From Athripsodes cinereus (taxonomy: Eukaryota > Arthropoda > Insecta > Trichoptera > Leptoceridae), in assembly GCA_947579605.1 (NCBI GenBank), contig OX388328.1:11821684-11885683 (forward strand): DNA of 64,000 nt, in the 5' to 3' direction. A model generated the notes under the pieces. The model made no database searches. It saw nothing but the letters and a program-made list of their open reading frames with translations, and was not told where the DNA came from. Every line of letters begins with the position of its first letter. The stretch's first letter is position 1. Below are positions 32,336 through 42,634 of this stretch, in pieces. The translations under genes and the position numbers were made by a program.

Positions 32336-32818
32336 CTTTACCATCATGCCATATATCACAAGTGGAGTAGCCAGCGGGATTATGTACAAGTAATAAACAT
32401 ACAGATGGAACTAAATTATTTATTTATTTATTAAAAATGTGTAGTCACTACACAGCACCGGAGCGCGTGTAATTTTTTTTTATCACAGTAAGGCGAAGTT
32501 TAACAAAGTATACGGCTTAATAGCCTTTACAGTACAATAACTAAAAAAAACATACTTGAAACAAACACAATCAACATATAAGAGACAATGAATACAACAT
32601 GACAATAGAAACTACTGGATATTCTCAACATAAAGCATGTACCTTTGAATAAACCCGCTCACAGCACATTTCTTCACGGTGTACATTCTCCGAATCGATT
32701 AAGGCATCAACTTCACAGTAATTATTCCCTATTACATGAAGTCGATTCATCGATGAATGATAGCTACATACAGTTGGACGATGATCCCGTAGCACAGAAC
32801 AATGGCTGACTTCTGGTG
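32336..32818 (-). repeat. SINE-like tail plus LINE 3' tail
   Basis: 32325-32415: (TAC)n then 'accatcatgccatatatcac', 'aagtggagtagccagcggg'. 32412-32440 is a (TTTA)n LINE tail; A-rich UTR to about 32620, then sequence I could not assign. Confidence 0.55.
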
Positions 32819-32977
32819 CTACGACTCGGGACGCGTAAGTTCACTAAACCAAGCAACTCTGGGGAATTCAGAGAGCCAGTCACTATTCTCTTCAATGTTC
32901 ACTCTTAGATCATGCAGTCTAACGAGCCTCATCTCCATCAACAAAATTCTGAGAGAATTGGTTCTTCGTTTCTGGTC
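32819..32977 (-). other. Coding-like segment of unknown origin
   Basis: Minus strand, open for ~53 codons to a TAG at 32819-32821. It includes LLMEMRLVRLHDLRVNIEEN and SDWLSEFPRVAWFSELTRPE, which looks like real protein (low repetitiveness, mixed charges). An 'ag' at the upstream edge ('ttatatag') could be a splice acceptor. It may be a LINE or transposase remnant, or the last exon of a host gene. I do not recognise the family. Confidence 0.25.
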
Positions 32978-33116
32978 TATATAATTATGTTTAGGTATGT
33001 ATTTTATGTCGATGACTTAATTCACCAAACGTTCCGAAGGGACTAGGAGCTTTCAAATAATGGAGTTACCCAATTTGCATTTTAAATTATCGATAACATG
33101 TATATAGTAGGTGTGA

Positions 33117-33170
33117 TATATATATATAGTAAAGCTGTGTGAGTGTGTGTGTGTGTATGTGTGTAGGAGA
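33117..33170. repeat. (TA)n and (GT)n microsatellites
   Basis: 'tatatatatata' at 33117-33128 and an imperfect GT run at 33138-33166. Confidence 0.8.
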
Positions 33171-33345
33171 ATGTACCAATGTATATATAGCTATTTATAT
33201 ACATACGTAAGTAGTTATTGCATAATATAACAAAACATGAGCTAATGTCTCAGGACATTAAAGGAACAATGTTGAAAGAAAGATGATTATGGAGGGTCTC
33301 TGTGGAGTGGCTTAACCTAAAAAAACCTTGGATATTAAGAATATT

Positions 33346-33770
33346 TATTTTTTATTTTTACGATGTAGGTACACAGGATCAGACAGTCAATTATGGCACA
33401 GATAACAAATTACAAAAATAAAAGGTGGACCAGTAAAGATCCTAAATTTACCTGAGGGGTTTTAAAAAATCATCAATGTTAAAAACAAAAAAGTAAAAAC
33501 AAAAACACCATAAAATGCATTTAAATTAATAAATAAGATGGTGCACGAATTCATTGACTAAGTGAACAAAACAAGACCAAAAAATCAACGTACGTAACAA
33601 AACAAAGTAATAAATATAAAAATGTATTGAAACAAACAACAAACTCAACATACACCTCATCCGCACAACCAACAGACTGTGTAAAGTCCAATAAGTATGA
33701 AACAGGAAAGGTGTTCCGATGCTTACGAATCGGTTAAGGCTGGTTTAAGTGCACTCTATCCATGGGAGAA
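33346..33770 (-). repeat. LINE 3' region, minus orientation
   Basis: Same order as 22310-22830: T/A-rich tail, 'aggatcagacag', A-rich UTR, then 'aacaggaaaggtgttccgat' and 'gaatcggttaaggctgg'. No frame retained. Confidence 0.6.
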
Positions 33771-33789
33771 AAATTAAAATATTCAAAAA

Positions 33790-34050
33790 GGGAGGAAAAC
33801 TTTATCGCTAAATTAAGATGAAAAATGTTTTTATTTTTCGAACACTTGCGTTTTACAGGACCCGTCAAAACTTACGAAAAAGAGTGGGAGAACAATTCTT
33901 TGCCAGTTGTTCCACGCGAATACGGCTCCACTTAAAGTATGCCACCTATACTGAATGGCTAAATTGACTAATAGAAGACAGCTTGCATGTTTGTTGAATG
34001 TGGCTGGTCTGCTTGCTAACTCACTTGCGGAATGTGCCGTGATGATATTC
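33790..34050. repeat. SINE-like repeat parts in inverted arrangement
   Basis: 33790-33925 inverted ('ttatcgctaaattaagatg', 'cttgcgttttacaggac', 'ttgccagttgttccacgcg'), then 33930-34050 direct ('gccacctatactgaatgg', 'agacagcttgcatgtttg', 'gcggaatgtgccgtgatg'). Same type of rearrangement as at 23.5 kb but the two halves meet at a different point. Confidence 0.7.
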
Positions 34051-34253
34051 AAAGAAATTCCCATAGAAATCACTTTTCAAAAATAATGAACAATAATTGG
34101 AAGCATTTTTTTGTTTGCAATTATGCTCCATTTCTTTAATTAGATTTTTCAAATTATAATGTTTAAAACCTTACACTTATAAAAATTTATTAATAAAGCA
34201 AGATATTATGTACATACATAGTTATTCCACTGTTGACTAACTATATACTTACC

Positions 34254-35160
34254 CAGAGGCGGCCGGCAATATGTATTTGCGGGGGTTCGGTAAAAAAAAA
34301 AACATCCTTATAAAGAAATTCTACCCTTCTCTCTTTACCATTAGCGAACACTTCATTTACTATTACTTATTCTACGTTTAATTCACCAATTTTAATAGTA
34401 ATCTATAAGCTAAAACGATAATAATTAATATTATATCAATTTTATATAGGTATATCGTAGATTCTTTAAATTGCATGTAACATGTTGATATAAGCGCGCT
34501 CGAATATAAAAAATCTTACAAATAACTAATTATCTGCATAACACAATCGCGACTAGCGGTGACTGTCTATAGAAATTTTACCACTAAGTAATAAGTAATA
34601 ACAGTGTACACGGCTGACCTATGAACCTCACGACGTCAATCTATGCATTTTGACACGCTTGGTAGGTACTAATTCATCGCGTCCACATAACTAATAACAG
34701 GAATCCCTTCACATAAAAAAACACACTAGTCAAAAAATTTCCGTCAATGTACGACAAAATGCTACAAGGCGTATCTCTTACTCCTTTTTACGTGTGAGCA
34801 TAGTTGTGTTCAATGCTCAAAATGTCCCATATATTTTTAATATCTCCATACAATCTTAGCACCACGAACTTAGTATTGAAGTTTTACGAAATGTATGGGT
34901 TATCGGTGCGATATTAGATTTTGCACCGTTAGTTCGCTCAACATCCGCACTAAAATATTCTAACGAACAGTAGCGCTGCATGTTGCAAAGCAATAGTGAA
35001 TGTGATGACTGTGTTGTTCATATGGTAACTTGATTAATATATTGTTCATGGAAAAATTTATTAATATTTTTTAATTTTAATTATTACATATTGTTAGGTT
35101 TCTATCTTTTAAATTGGGGGTGCGTTTGAACCGCCGCTCATTATCAAAGAGCCGCCTCTG
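34254..35160. mobile_element. Non-autonomous hAT transposon (907 bp), perfect 8-bp TSD
   Basis: Starts CAGAGGCGGC and ends with its exact reverse complement GCCGCCTCTG. 'tacttacc' is present directly on both sides (34246-34253 and 35161-35168). CAGAGGCGGC-type ends with an 8-bp duplication are characteristic of hAT elements. The interior has no long ORF; 34300-34560 and 34600-35100 are AT-rich with no similarity to other repeats here. The perfect TSD suggests a fairly recent insertion. Confidence 0.9.
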
Positions 35161-35334
35161 TACTTACCTATATTGTTTTATTAACAAATTATTTATTTAA
35201 ACTTCCACCAAGAACCGTCGTTGGGTAAATAAAACTTTATCTTACTCTTATAAACCATCCTTGTCTTGTAATATGATTGTTTTGAAAAGAGATGAAAGGG
35301 AATGTATGCGTGAAAGAAATAGTTTAAAAATAAA

Positions 35335-35337
<3 letters not shown>

Positions 35338-35428
<91 letters not shown>

Positions 35429-35483
35429 GATATATCTGGGTTTTGTTATAAACCCAAATACAACCTTATACACCTTCCATTAT
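35338..35483 (-). mobile_element. tRNA-derived SINE A, 5'-truncated with 85-bp poly(T/A)
   Basis: An uninterrupted run of 85 T (35338-35422) is the inverted poly(A) tail, followed by about 60 bp of the SINE A body ('gatatatctgggttttg', 'taaacccaaatacaacc', 'ttatacaccttcc'). Long pure tails shorten quickly, so the copy is probably young, although assembly error in the run length is possible. Confidence 0.9.
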
Positions 35484-35844
35484 CAAATATCTAATGGTTT
35501 CGTCATTCCACCGAGTCAGCATTCGTCTCTCAATCTTTTCCTTCATACTCCCTTTTTCTTATCTCCCATCTATCAGACTATCTGAAACAACACGCCTCCC
35601 TGTATGAGAATAGTGATGCCAATCAAACACACATCGATTCATCAGATTTATCTTTATAAATAAAAAAAAAATTGAATATGTAATTTTTATCATTTAAGTA
35701 TTGTTGAAAGGCCAATCGAGGACGGGTGAAAATAAAAACAAGTACGTGCAGGAGCCAAGGAGTTTAATTGCCGACTTATATGAAAATTGTTACATAGGTA
35801 CATCAAATGCATTGCTACATAGTACATAGCCCAATATATCGAAC
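35484..35844. other. No gene recognised
   Basis: No terminal repeats or coding signal visible. Confidence 0.3.
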
Positions 35845-36035
35845 ACCTCCAAATTTGCAGAGAGGAGCTTCAGAGACGCCGCGCCATCTGCCTGGAACAG
35901 ACTGCCCACAGATCTGAGGGTGAATCAGTCCACAAACACATTTAGAACCAAGTTGAAAACACTACTGTTCGGGAGAAGTCACGGCGTCCTTGAGATGGTC
36001 ACGGATCATTAAACGGCGCCACATATAAATATTCC
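35845..36035 (+). pseudogene. CR1/Jockey-like LINE C-terminus and 3' UTR
   Basis: Plus strand: SNTSKFAERSFRDAAPSAWN, then RLPTDLRVNQSTNTFRTKLK and TLLFGRSHGVLEMVTDH followed by TAA at 36010-36012. The WNRLP and FRTKLKTLLF motifs are diagnostic of the C-terminal region. The UTR 'cattaaacggcgccacatat' is shared with 37785-38165. About 55 codons, intact. Confidence 0.8.
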
Positions 36036-36239
36036 GATTATTATTATTATTATAACAGTATTACAAGTGAAAATATATGTACCCAATTTAGCTATTTTAT
36101 AATAAATATTTTTTATGTGATTTAACAAGTATATTATTTCATCCCCATGGAGTTTCAGATATATGAGTTCAGATATATTGTTAATGTGAGTACCCAGGGA
36201 GGGGGGCAAGAGAAGGATCTCAAAATTATTCTGATCTTG
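36036..36239. other. AT-rich, no gene recognised
   Basis: (ATT)n at 36036-36056; otherwise featureless. Confidence 0.3.
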
Positions 36240-36596
36240 AAATTTTCTGTTAGTTTCGTGTGTGCTGTAAGAGCCAGTAGGGTTACTCTTGACAAAATCT
36301 AAACAGACGACGCGCGAAGTGACTTTTGGCCAAAAATATACGCATAACGATCGCGCGGTATCGGTATCGCGGTGTTTTTGACCATAGTCCCTTCGTGCGT
36401 CGTATGATCAAGATCAAGACTAGATTAAGATTGTGTCAAGAGTAGCCCTGCTGGTATTTGTAAAACATCACATTTAAGACATTTAGCATCTTCACTTCCG
36501 CGATGAGGTATGCCACCAATTTGCACAGAGAGGACAATTTGCGTGTTCTTGATCCACTGTCTGCCGCACTGGTGGGAAGTGCCTTGATGGTATGAA
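36240..36596 (+). repeat. SINE-like repeat interrupted by a MITE
   Basis: 5' part to 36283 ('gtgtgtgctgtaagagccag') and 3' part from 36454 ('gtatttgtaaaac', 'cacatttaagacatttagc', 'gatgaggtatgccacc', 'ggtgggaagtgccttgatgg'). The break falls in the 'aaaaggcag/gtgttcg' segment of the family. Confidence 0.75.
36281..36453. mobile_element. Hairpin MITE (~170 bp)
   Basis: 'AGGGTTACTCTTGACAAAAT' at the left and, as reverse complement, AGGGCTACTCTTGACACAAT at the right. The interior is GC-richer than the surroundings ('gacgacgcgcgaag', 'gatcgcgcggtatcgg'). Superfamily not assigned. Confidence 0.75.
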
Positions 36597-36718
36597 TAAA
36601 AGAGACAAAAGGTCCACACACTTGATAATTAAAAATTTGATAGGTTGCTGCCCTCTACCTAGAAAAACTTTAACTTCTGGCTACCTACGCCAATACCCTA
36701 CTTTCTGAATATCTTTCA

Positions 36719-36955
36719 TCATCATCATCGCCCTCAACGCTCCTCTCGGGAGCAAAGGGCAGAAACCATTCTCCTCCATTCAGAACGTCTCTGTGCCAAT
36801 TGCGTCACCTCTTTCCACGACATTCCTTGCGCTCTGATATCGTTGTCATAGGAACGGTGTATTGTGAAAGAGGGACGCCCGGGCCGACGGAACCCCTGCG
36901 GACGGAAGAACAATGCTCTTTTTGGCCAACTATCATTGGGCATTCTCAAAAGATG
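36719..36955 (-). pseudogene. RTE-like LINE 3' end, (GAT)n-tail family
   Basis: Minus strand: RALFFRPQGFRRPGRPSFTI, then YDNDIRAQGMSWKEVTQLAQ, RRSEWRRMVSALCSREER and stop, followed by GAGGGC(GAT)n (36719-36733 inverted). Best copy of this family, in frame for ~71 codons. The GRPS.....D segment corresponds to the usual GRPxxxWxDxI end of RTE-type proteins. Confidence 0.8.
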
Positions 36956-37544
36956 GCCCAGCCAGGACTATCGTCTCTCCTGTATTACGGAGATTACAGG
37001 TCTCTGCTAGGTGCGCCGGCGCACAGAATCATTATTGTAACATGTTCATACCATTTGACATCCAAAATCCTTCTAAGACACTTGTTTTCAAAGCTACTAA
37101 ATATCTTTATTTTATAATAATACTGACCACCGAAAATCTTTAATTAAGTGTAAAAGAATATTTATCATCGACTATTTATTCCATAGACCCTTCGTAAAAA
37201 TGATATACTCTAAACGATGGTATACTGTATTGGCATCTCTTCTAGTATTAATGTACACTCCGACCAAACCATCTTTGTAATCAATTATTTCATAGTATAT
37301 TTTCATTGTTTTGTCCATTGTTTTATGTCGCTACTAGTACTAACACTGTTTTATGGCACAATACTGTTTTTGTTTTAGGTATATTATATTATGTTATTAC
37401 TGTATAAAAGAATAATAATACAAGACAATGTTATTTAGAACACCCCGTATTTAAAATGTTAACGTCTTTGAACTACGTACTACATTGTGTATGAATGTAG
37501 AAAGAATTAATATTTTATCCATGAATACCAACATACATTGAAGG
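36956..37544. other. AT-rich, no gene recognised
   Basis: 37430-37450 holds 'agaacaccccgtattt', a possible terminus of an element related to 27765. Nothing else recognised. Confidence 0.3.
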
Positions 37545-38165
37545 ACCCACCGTCCACCCGGATACCGCAGAAGTCTGGGGACTTCCATTTATCCGAAATT
37601 CTACGCTTAACAAATCTGGTCCACACTGAAGTTGCCATAGTGGGCAGCCTGAAGGGCTGGCCGGCCAAAATACCCCCGTGTGTGGAATCTTTTTACTACA
37701 CTCCTTCGATGTCTCTCTAGCCGAGAGAAGCAAACATAGTAATAATACATATATCCTTACAAAATAAATTAAATAAATAAGTTTTCTTAACCTAAATTGG
37801 CTGAGAGTCCCAAAGAGGGTGGAGTTCAAACTGTGCCTCACGGTTAAAAAAGGTTTGGAGCGGCACAGCACCTTTATGCCTCGCTGAAGTCTGTCCCGTC
37901 GTCGAAACTCTGAAACAACCACTTCTGTCAACAAACTTGTAGATCCCAACAGGGCAAACACTTCCAGATTCACAGAGAGAAGCTTTAGCGTCGCGGGGCT
38001 AACTGCTTGAAACCGATTACCAGCGGATCTAAGACAGAACCAACCAACTGCCACATTAAGAAACAAGTTGAAAACATTGCTATTAAAAAAAAGTCATGGC
38101 GCCCTTGATATAGTCACGAATCATTAAACGGCGCTAAATATAAATGGTCCATATTATTATTATCA
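37545..38165 (+). pseudogene. GGCC repeat and CR1/Jockey-like LINE 3' end
   Basis: 37545-37680 is the 'ccacccggataccgcagaag'...'ctgaagggctggccggcc' repeat. 37785-38130 is coding-like in broken frames on the plus strand: LNWLRVPKRVEFKLCLTVKK, then a diverged stretch, then 'RFTERSFSVAGLTA' and 'FKNKLKTLL'-like ends, stop before 'aacggcgctaaatataaatg'. It has frameshifts, but it is the longest copy of this LINE end (about 110 codons). The 183-codon minus ORF here is a shadow. Confidence 0.7.
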
Positions 38166-38227
38166 TATTATAAACATACATTTGTCTCTGTGCCACTAAA
38201 TAAATTGAAATAAAAGTTTCTTTATAA

Positions 38228-38485
38228 AGCCGTGGAGCAACACGTAAATAAATGGTCTTCCACTCTTTTCCGTAAGTTTTCAAGTGTCCTAACACTGGCA
38301 GGTTTTCGATAAAATAAAGACATTTTCATCTTAAATTCAGCGATGAGGTTTGTCACCCATCCTAAATCTCTTTATTTTATGTTGGCACGGAGAGGATAGC
38401 TTTATGTTTGTTACATGCGGCCTATCTGCTGGCTACCCCACTTGTGGGATAAGTCGTGATGGTGTAGCAGTAGTAGTAGTAGTTT
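38228..38485 (+). repeat. Tail-sharing SINE-like repeat, full copy
   Basis: From 'gccgtggagcaacacgtaaa' to 'gataagtcgtgatggtgtag' with a (CAG/TAG)n tail at 38466-38482. One of the three best copies (others 54076-54340 and 59412-59665). No ORF. I find no convincing A box or B box: the only B-box-like string is around 'ttcgataaa', so tRNA origin is not established. Confidence 0.9.
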
Positions 38486-39048
38486 CTTCCTACTATAGAA
38501 TATAATTTTTAAACTGAAACACGATATATAGTTATTCCACAATTGACTAGGTATATTAATTTTTGGGAGCCTATATAATTATTATCGTGTTTCATTTTAG
38601 AAATTATCAATATGAACCTCCACCAAGAACCGTCGGTCGATAAATTAAACTTTATAGAATATAGATCGTAAGAGAGACGTCTTTCCACTAATCAGATCAT
38701 TATCAATTTTTAATCTATGGTAGAAAGAAACACTTTTTTCAATTTATGTAATTAACTATGGAATTCTTCGTGTATATTACATAGTTTTACAAGTATTTAA
38801 TTCAGGTGACTCCAGTTTCGACATGTAATGACTTTGTCAAACTCTACTTTTATCAACTGAACTAAACGCACTCTTTGGTTTACTTTACTTTTGTCTGACG
38901 ATGAGAGCGAAAGCTCTTGAAAGCCGGCACGCAAAATTAAGAAAGTCAATTAATAGTGGAATAACTAGATAACGTGTTTCATTTATAAAATTATTAACCG
39001 CACTCTACTGATAGATATTTATTGTATTAACATAACATAACATGTATA
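38486..39048. repeat. Pieces of several dispersed repeats
   Basis: 38515-38645: 'acacgatatatagttattcc' and 'cctccaccaagaaccgtcgg', recurring at 18835, 35205 and 60250. 38660-38760: 'gagacgtctttccact', MITE end as at 15.2 kb. 38893-38933: 'agctcttgaaagccggc'. Confidence 0.5.
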
Positions 39049-39290
39049 GACAATTCACACAGAACGAGCTAGTCCCAAACTATGATGTGAATCTTTTATT
39101 ATGGGTACAAACACGACGATACACATAATATATACAATGCACTAAACACAATATATACGTGTAACACCCAGACCCAGGACAATTTGAAAAAGGTCATTCC
39201 TCACACTGTCCTGGCCGGGAATCGAACCCGGGACCTCGTGACTCAAAGACAAGAGCGTTACCTCCGCTCCACAACGGTCGCCATTATTAC
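39049..39290 (-). mobile_element. tRNA-derived SINE B
   Basis: Inverted tRNA-like head at 39201-39290 with a textbook B box (GGGTTCGATTCCCGG as reverse complement of 39215-39229) and 'gagtcacgaggtc' before it. The body extends leftward through 'cctgggtctgggtgttacac' (inverted). A 14-bp direct repeat 'caacggtcgccatt' at 39272-39285 and 39300-39313 marks its 5' edge. A degraded copy lies at 21828-21897. Confidence 0.8.
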
Positions 39291-39337
39291 GTATTATAGC
39301 AACGGTCGCCATTGTATAGTATTATACTTTAGGTTTC

Positions 39338-39421
39338 ACGAACGCCTTTCTTTTACAGGACCCATGGACAACTTCCAGAAGAGAGTGCAAGATCTGTCTC
39401 TTACAGGGAGCCCCACGGGGC
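39338..39421 (-). repeat. SINE-like repeat, 5' fragment
   Basis: 'cgaacgcctttcttttacag', 'gacccatggacaacttcc', 'gagccccacgg' follow the inverted 5' third of the family. Confidence 0.65.
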
Positions 39422-40115
39422 TCTTGTCAATTCTTATTATTAATAATATTATTATAAGGATTTCTAGCAATATAACATAGCTTCCTTCCGTTCCTTAACG
39501 GCGGGGTGAGGGTGAAACGGTTGAAAGAACATGGACCGATAAGGGTTAGATTTCAGAAAACCATATTTTTCTATTCACTGTGTCGGTGTTTAGGTAGTAG
39601 AATTCCATAGCGAAATAAATAAGACAAATTGTTTGTTTGTAAACAAATAGTATAATAAAACATTTTTTTTTATTTATTTCGCATATTTTTCTAATAATCT
39701 TCATCTCTCTTTACCACTACGACTTCTAACCAAGTGATGTAGATATTGGACTTTATTATCCGTGTAATAAACATAGTGATCGTCCTGTTCGTTTATTATT
39801 TACAAAACCAATCAGAAACCTCGATTGGAGAACCATGTCTACACAACGCAACATTGTGCAGAATCTAATCGGCAGAAGTGAGAAAGGTGTCCCAACGCTT
39901 ACGAATTGGCTCAAGGCTGGCTTAAGTGATCACTTTCGGTGTCCATGGACAACGTTCACCAATTCCACCATTCTCGCTGTCACGATGTAAGGTCCACCAA
40001 TCGAGAGACGCTTTATGCAAACCTTAGAAGCAACCATCTTTTTGGGATCTCATTTTTCAGATCTCAAATGGATCGCGATCTCCCGTCTAAATGGCGCCGG
40101 AACAATTAAGTTCAA
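39422..40115. repeat. Unassigned, with short repeat pieces
   Basis: 39750-39800 resembles an inverted SINE-like piece ('cgtgtaataaacatag', 'gtcctgtt'). 39870-39930 matches the end of the LINE region at 22790 ('aaaggtgtcccaacgcttac', 'gaattggctcaaggctgg'). Confidence 0.4.
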
Positions 40116-40117
40116 TA

Positions 40118-40673
40118 CAGTGAAACCTCTATCTATCGTTCCTCGATTAATTGTTTTCCCGTATTTGTCGTTATTTTTTACAGTTCCGAATTAGTTTCAT
40201 ACAAAACACGTAAAAATATATCGCATCCATCGTTTCTCTATATGGTTTTATCGCATTGACCGTTTAAATTACACAAAAAAAATCGTATATATGTATAAAA
40301 ACATTGAAGAGCGAGCGAGAAAGAAAGAACAGTTTGTTGATTCTGTCGGCTGTCTTTTATGATAGTACGTCAGTAGGTACAGTAAAAAAGCAAATGACGA
40401 TGAAAGATTACATACAGTATAAAGTATGATTTTGCTCTCCATGCAGCTTTCTTTTTTATTTTGTTACTATATTTTTTATTTCAACAAATTGATATATAAC
40501 TTTTGAAACATGTATCGTGTTTATAAAACCTATATACCTACTCGTATTTACCTACATATTAAACATTAAAAACAAAATGTGTTTTTTTTCTATACTCCCG
40601 CATTCATTGTTTTCCCGTATCCATAGTTTATTTCAATAGGTCCCTTCAAAAACGATAGATAGAGGTTTCACTG
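40118..40673. mobile_element. pogo/Tigger-like MITE (556 bp), 23-bp perfect TIRs
   Basis: CAGTGAAACCTCTATCTATC at the left (perfect to 40140) and its exact reverse complement at the right end, each side flanked by TA (40116-40117, 40674-40675). Internal copies of 'tatcgttt/ctctatat' suggest sub-terminal repeats. No transposase. CAGTGAAACCTC-type ends with a TA target are typical of pogo/Tigger relatives. Confidence 0.9.
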
Positions 40674-40708
40674 TACTTTATCGGCTGCTAGTTCGACCAG
40701 TTAGCAAC

Positions 40709-40855
40709 AAATGTTTAGAATATTCACTAATTTTGTTATTGTTTAACCGGATTTGGGTGCAGATGACAAAATTTGTCATCTGTCATTTGTCATTTGTCAT
40801 CTGCACCCAAATCCGGTTAATCAATAAAAAAAAATTGTAAATATTCTAAACATTT
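40709..40855. mobile_element. Hairpin MITE with ~62-bp arms
   Basis: 'aaatgtttagaatattcac', 'taaccggatttgggtgcag' and 'atgacaaa' on the left are mirrored on the right ('tttgtcatctgcaccc', 'aaatccggttaatc', 'atattctaaacattt'). The loop holds a 10-bp word 'gtcatttgtc'-like triplication. Lies 35 bp from the pogo-like element. Confidence 0.8.
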
Positions 40856-41145
40856 ATTATTTTCTAGCTTCTCTAACATCACTCCACTTGAGATACAGTA
40901 TGAGGGTATAAGAGATAGTAGGTAGTAACTGTTAAAAAAAACCATTCAATTAGTCCTGTGGATTCTTGGAGTCCTGGAGAAGAGATATAATAGGTCTACT
41001 TTCTGTAAGAGGCGAACATTAATAGAGCATCACGTAATTATAGGTACATTTACTTGCTTGTTTGTAATTTCGTAAATTATCGAGTGTCCTGTAATAGGCA
41101 GATATTTGGAAGAAAGAAATTTTAAATTTTAAAAACTATACTATA
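40856..41145. other. Short SINE-like trace, otherwise nothing
   Basis: 41060-41130: 'tcgagtgtcctgtaataggc', 'aaagaaattttaaattt', a small direct piece of the tail-sharing repeat. Confidence 0.4.
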
Positions 41146-41705
41146 CTATACCTTCACGCCGTATCCCAAGAGGGGTAGGCAGAGAGAACGGAACGCCATG
41201 TCGCTCTATCCTTACATACTTCTTTCGCTTCCTCTACATTCATCCAGTTTCTCATACATGCACACCAATTCCTATTACTTAACACGCGACCGTCCTTGAG
41301 AATTTGATCCACGTGGATAAGCCACGTAGTTCTTGGACGTCCGCGCTTTCTCACACCCTCTCTTTCAGATAAATACACCCTCTTCGTCAATCTTACACCA
41401 TCCATTCGCTCCACATGACCAAACCATCTCAATTTATTTACACGCATTCTATCAACAACACTTCTCTTGCATCCACTCATTCCTCTAATATCCTCATTTC
41501 TTACTCTATCACGCAATGTTTTACCTACCATTCTTCTCAGTGATCGCATCTCCACTGCATTAATTCCACTCTCGTCCTTCTTCAGCCATGTCCAAGTTTC
41601 GCTTGCATACATCAGTGTCGGTACGAGGATGGCGTTGTGCACCAGCATTTTAGCCATGTTCGAGACATTGCTATTGCTAACAATAGATCGAAGTGCACCG
41701 TTCAC
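41146..41705 (-). pseudogene. SETWTW-type RTE-like LINE, best copy (183 codons)
   Basis: Uninterrupted frame on the minus strand from the truncation point (~41705) to the TGA at 41154-41156. Blocks in order: NGALRSIVSNSNV, LVPTLMYASETWTWLKKDES, GINAVEMRSLRRMVGKTLRD, RVRNEDIRGMSGCKRSVVDR, MRVNKLRWFGHVERMD, REGVRKRGRPRTTWLIHVDQ, the NWCACMRNWMNVEEAKEV block, SVLSAYPSWDTA and stop. These are post-RT regions; the endonuclease and RT domains are absent. Seven bases after the stop the tail becomes (ATAGT)n (41142-41153 inverted). The stop codon thus lies almost at the 3' end of the element, as in RTE-type LINEs. Confidence 0.9.
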
Positions 41706-41744
41706 TCAGCATTTTGAAATTCAGCTCCGAAAGTCTTAATATCC

Positions 41745-42075
41745 CGTGGAGCACCCGGTAAAGAATTGGTCTCCCACTCTTTTGCGTAAGTTTGTGTCCT
41801 GTAAAAGGCAGGTGTTCGAAAAAATTTAGACATTTTACATCTTAAATTCAGCGATGAGGTTTGCCACCCATCCTGAATGTCTTGATTCTATATTGGCACG
41901 GAGAGGACAGTTTGCATGTTTCTTACATGCAGCTGATCTGCTGGCTACATCTTAATGGTCTGCTTGCTGCCTCACTTGTGACACATGGTGTTATGTTATA
42001 GCAAAATATAGTAGTATAGTATGTTAAATATGTGTTATTAGTCTGCTGGCTACCCCACTTGTGGTTGATTCCATG
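41745..42075 (+). repeat. SINE-like repeat with a repeated 3' end
   Basis: 41745-41950 is a good direct copy ('gtggagcacccggtaaagaa' to 'gctgatctgctggctac'); the 3' end is then given twice more in variant form (41951-42000; 42035-42075 'ctgctggctaccccacttg'), with 'tatagtagtatagtatg' tails between. Confidence 0.85.
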
Positions 42076-42634
42076 ATAATATGAATTAATAAATTATTTT
42101 TTTATATTTCCTACAAAATATTATCTCCTTTTGTAATCCAAACCGCCGTTCTCTAAGTATACTTTTTTATCATGATCCCCTTCGAATTTAAATCATTAAA
42201 AGGGATGGAAGGCGGTGTGATATCTGGAAATAGGGGGTGGTGCACGTCACGGGGGTGGTTTACAGCAGAGGGTAGAGAGCTGCTGCTTCGAGGTAGGGGG
42301 AGGGGGCGGCGAATGGCCGTCAAGACGAAGAAAACGAATGCTTATGTATAAAATAATATAATATTCTTTTTGTTAGGGTTGAAATGGGGTTGAAAATTTA
42401 AGGGTTTGAAACGTTGTTAAGGTGGTATTTTGTTTTACGATAATATTTCATTCACCCCCTTGTAATTAAAAAAGTAAATGAAGAGGAATAATTTAAATTT
42501 GTAAGCGTTCTTAAGATAAAAGGAGAAAAGACACGTTTTGAGATTGAGAAATCGATGAGATTACATACTTGTTTTGACATGCAATAAATTCCTCTTCGGA
42601 ACTATTGTTTCATAGCTTTTTTGCTACTATACTA
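42076..42634. other. No gene; G-rich patch
   Basis: 42225-42310 has several runs of five or more G and is compositionally unlike its surroundings. No repeat match seen. Confidence 0.3.

Noticed and set aside
37515..38066. 183-codon ORF on the minus strand
   Set aside because: It runs antisense through a GGCC repeat and a CR1/Jockey-like 3' end; the plus strand carries the recognisable protein motifs.
39201..39290. Functional tRNA gene on the minus strand
   Set aside because: The B box is perfect, but the sequence continues into a SINE body and a degraded copy exists at 21.8 kb; it is a tRNA-derived SINE.
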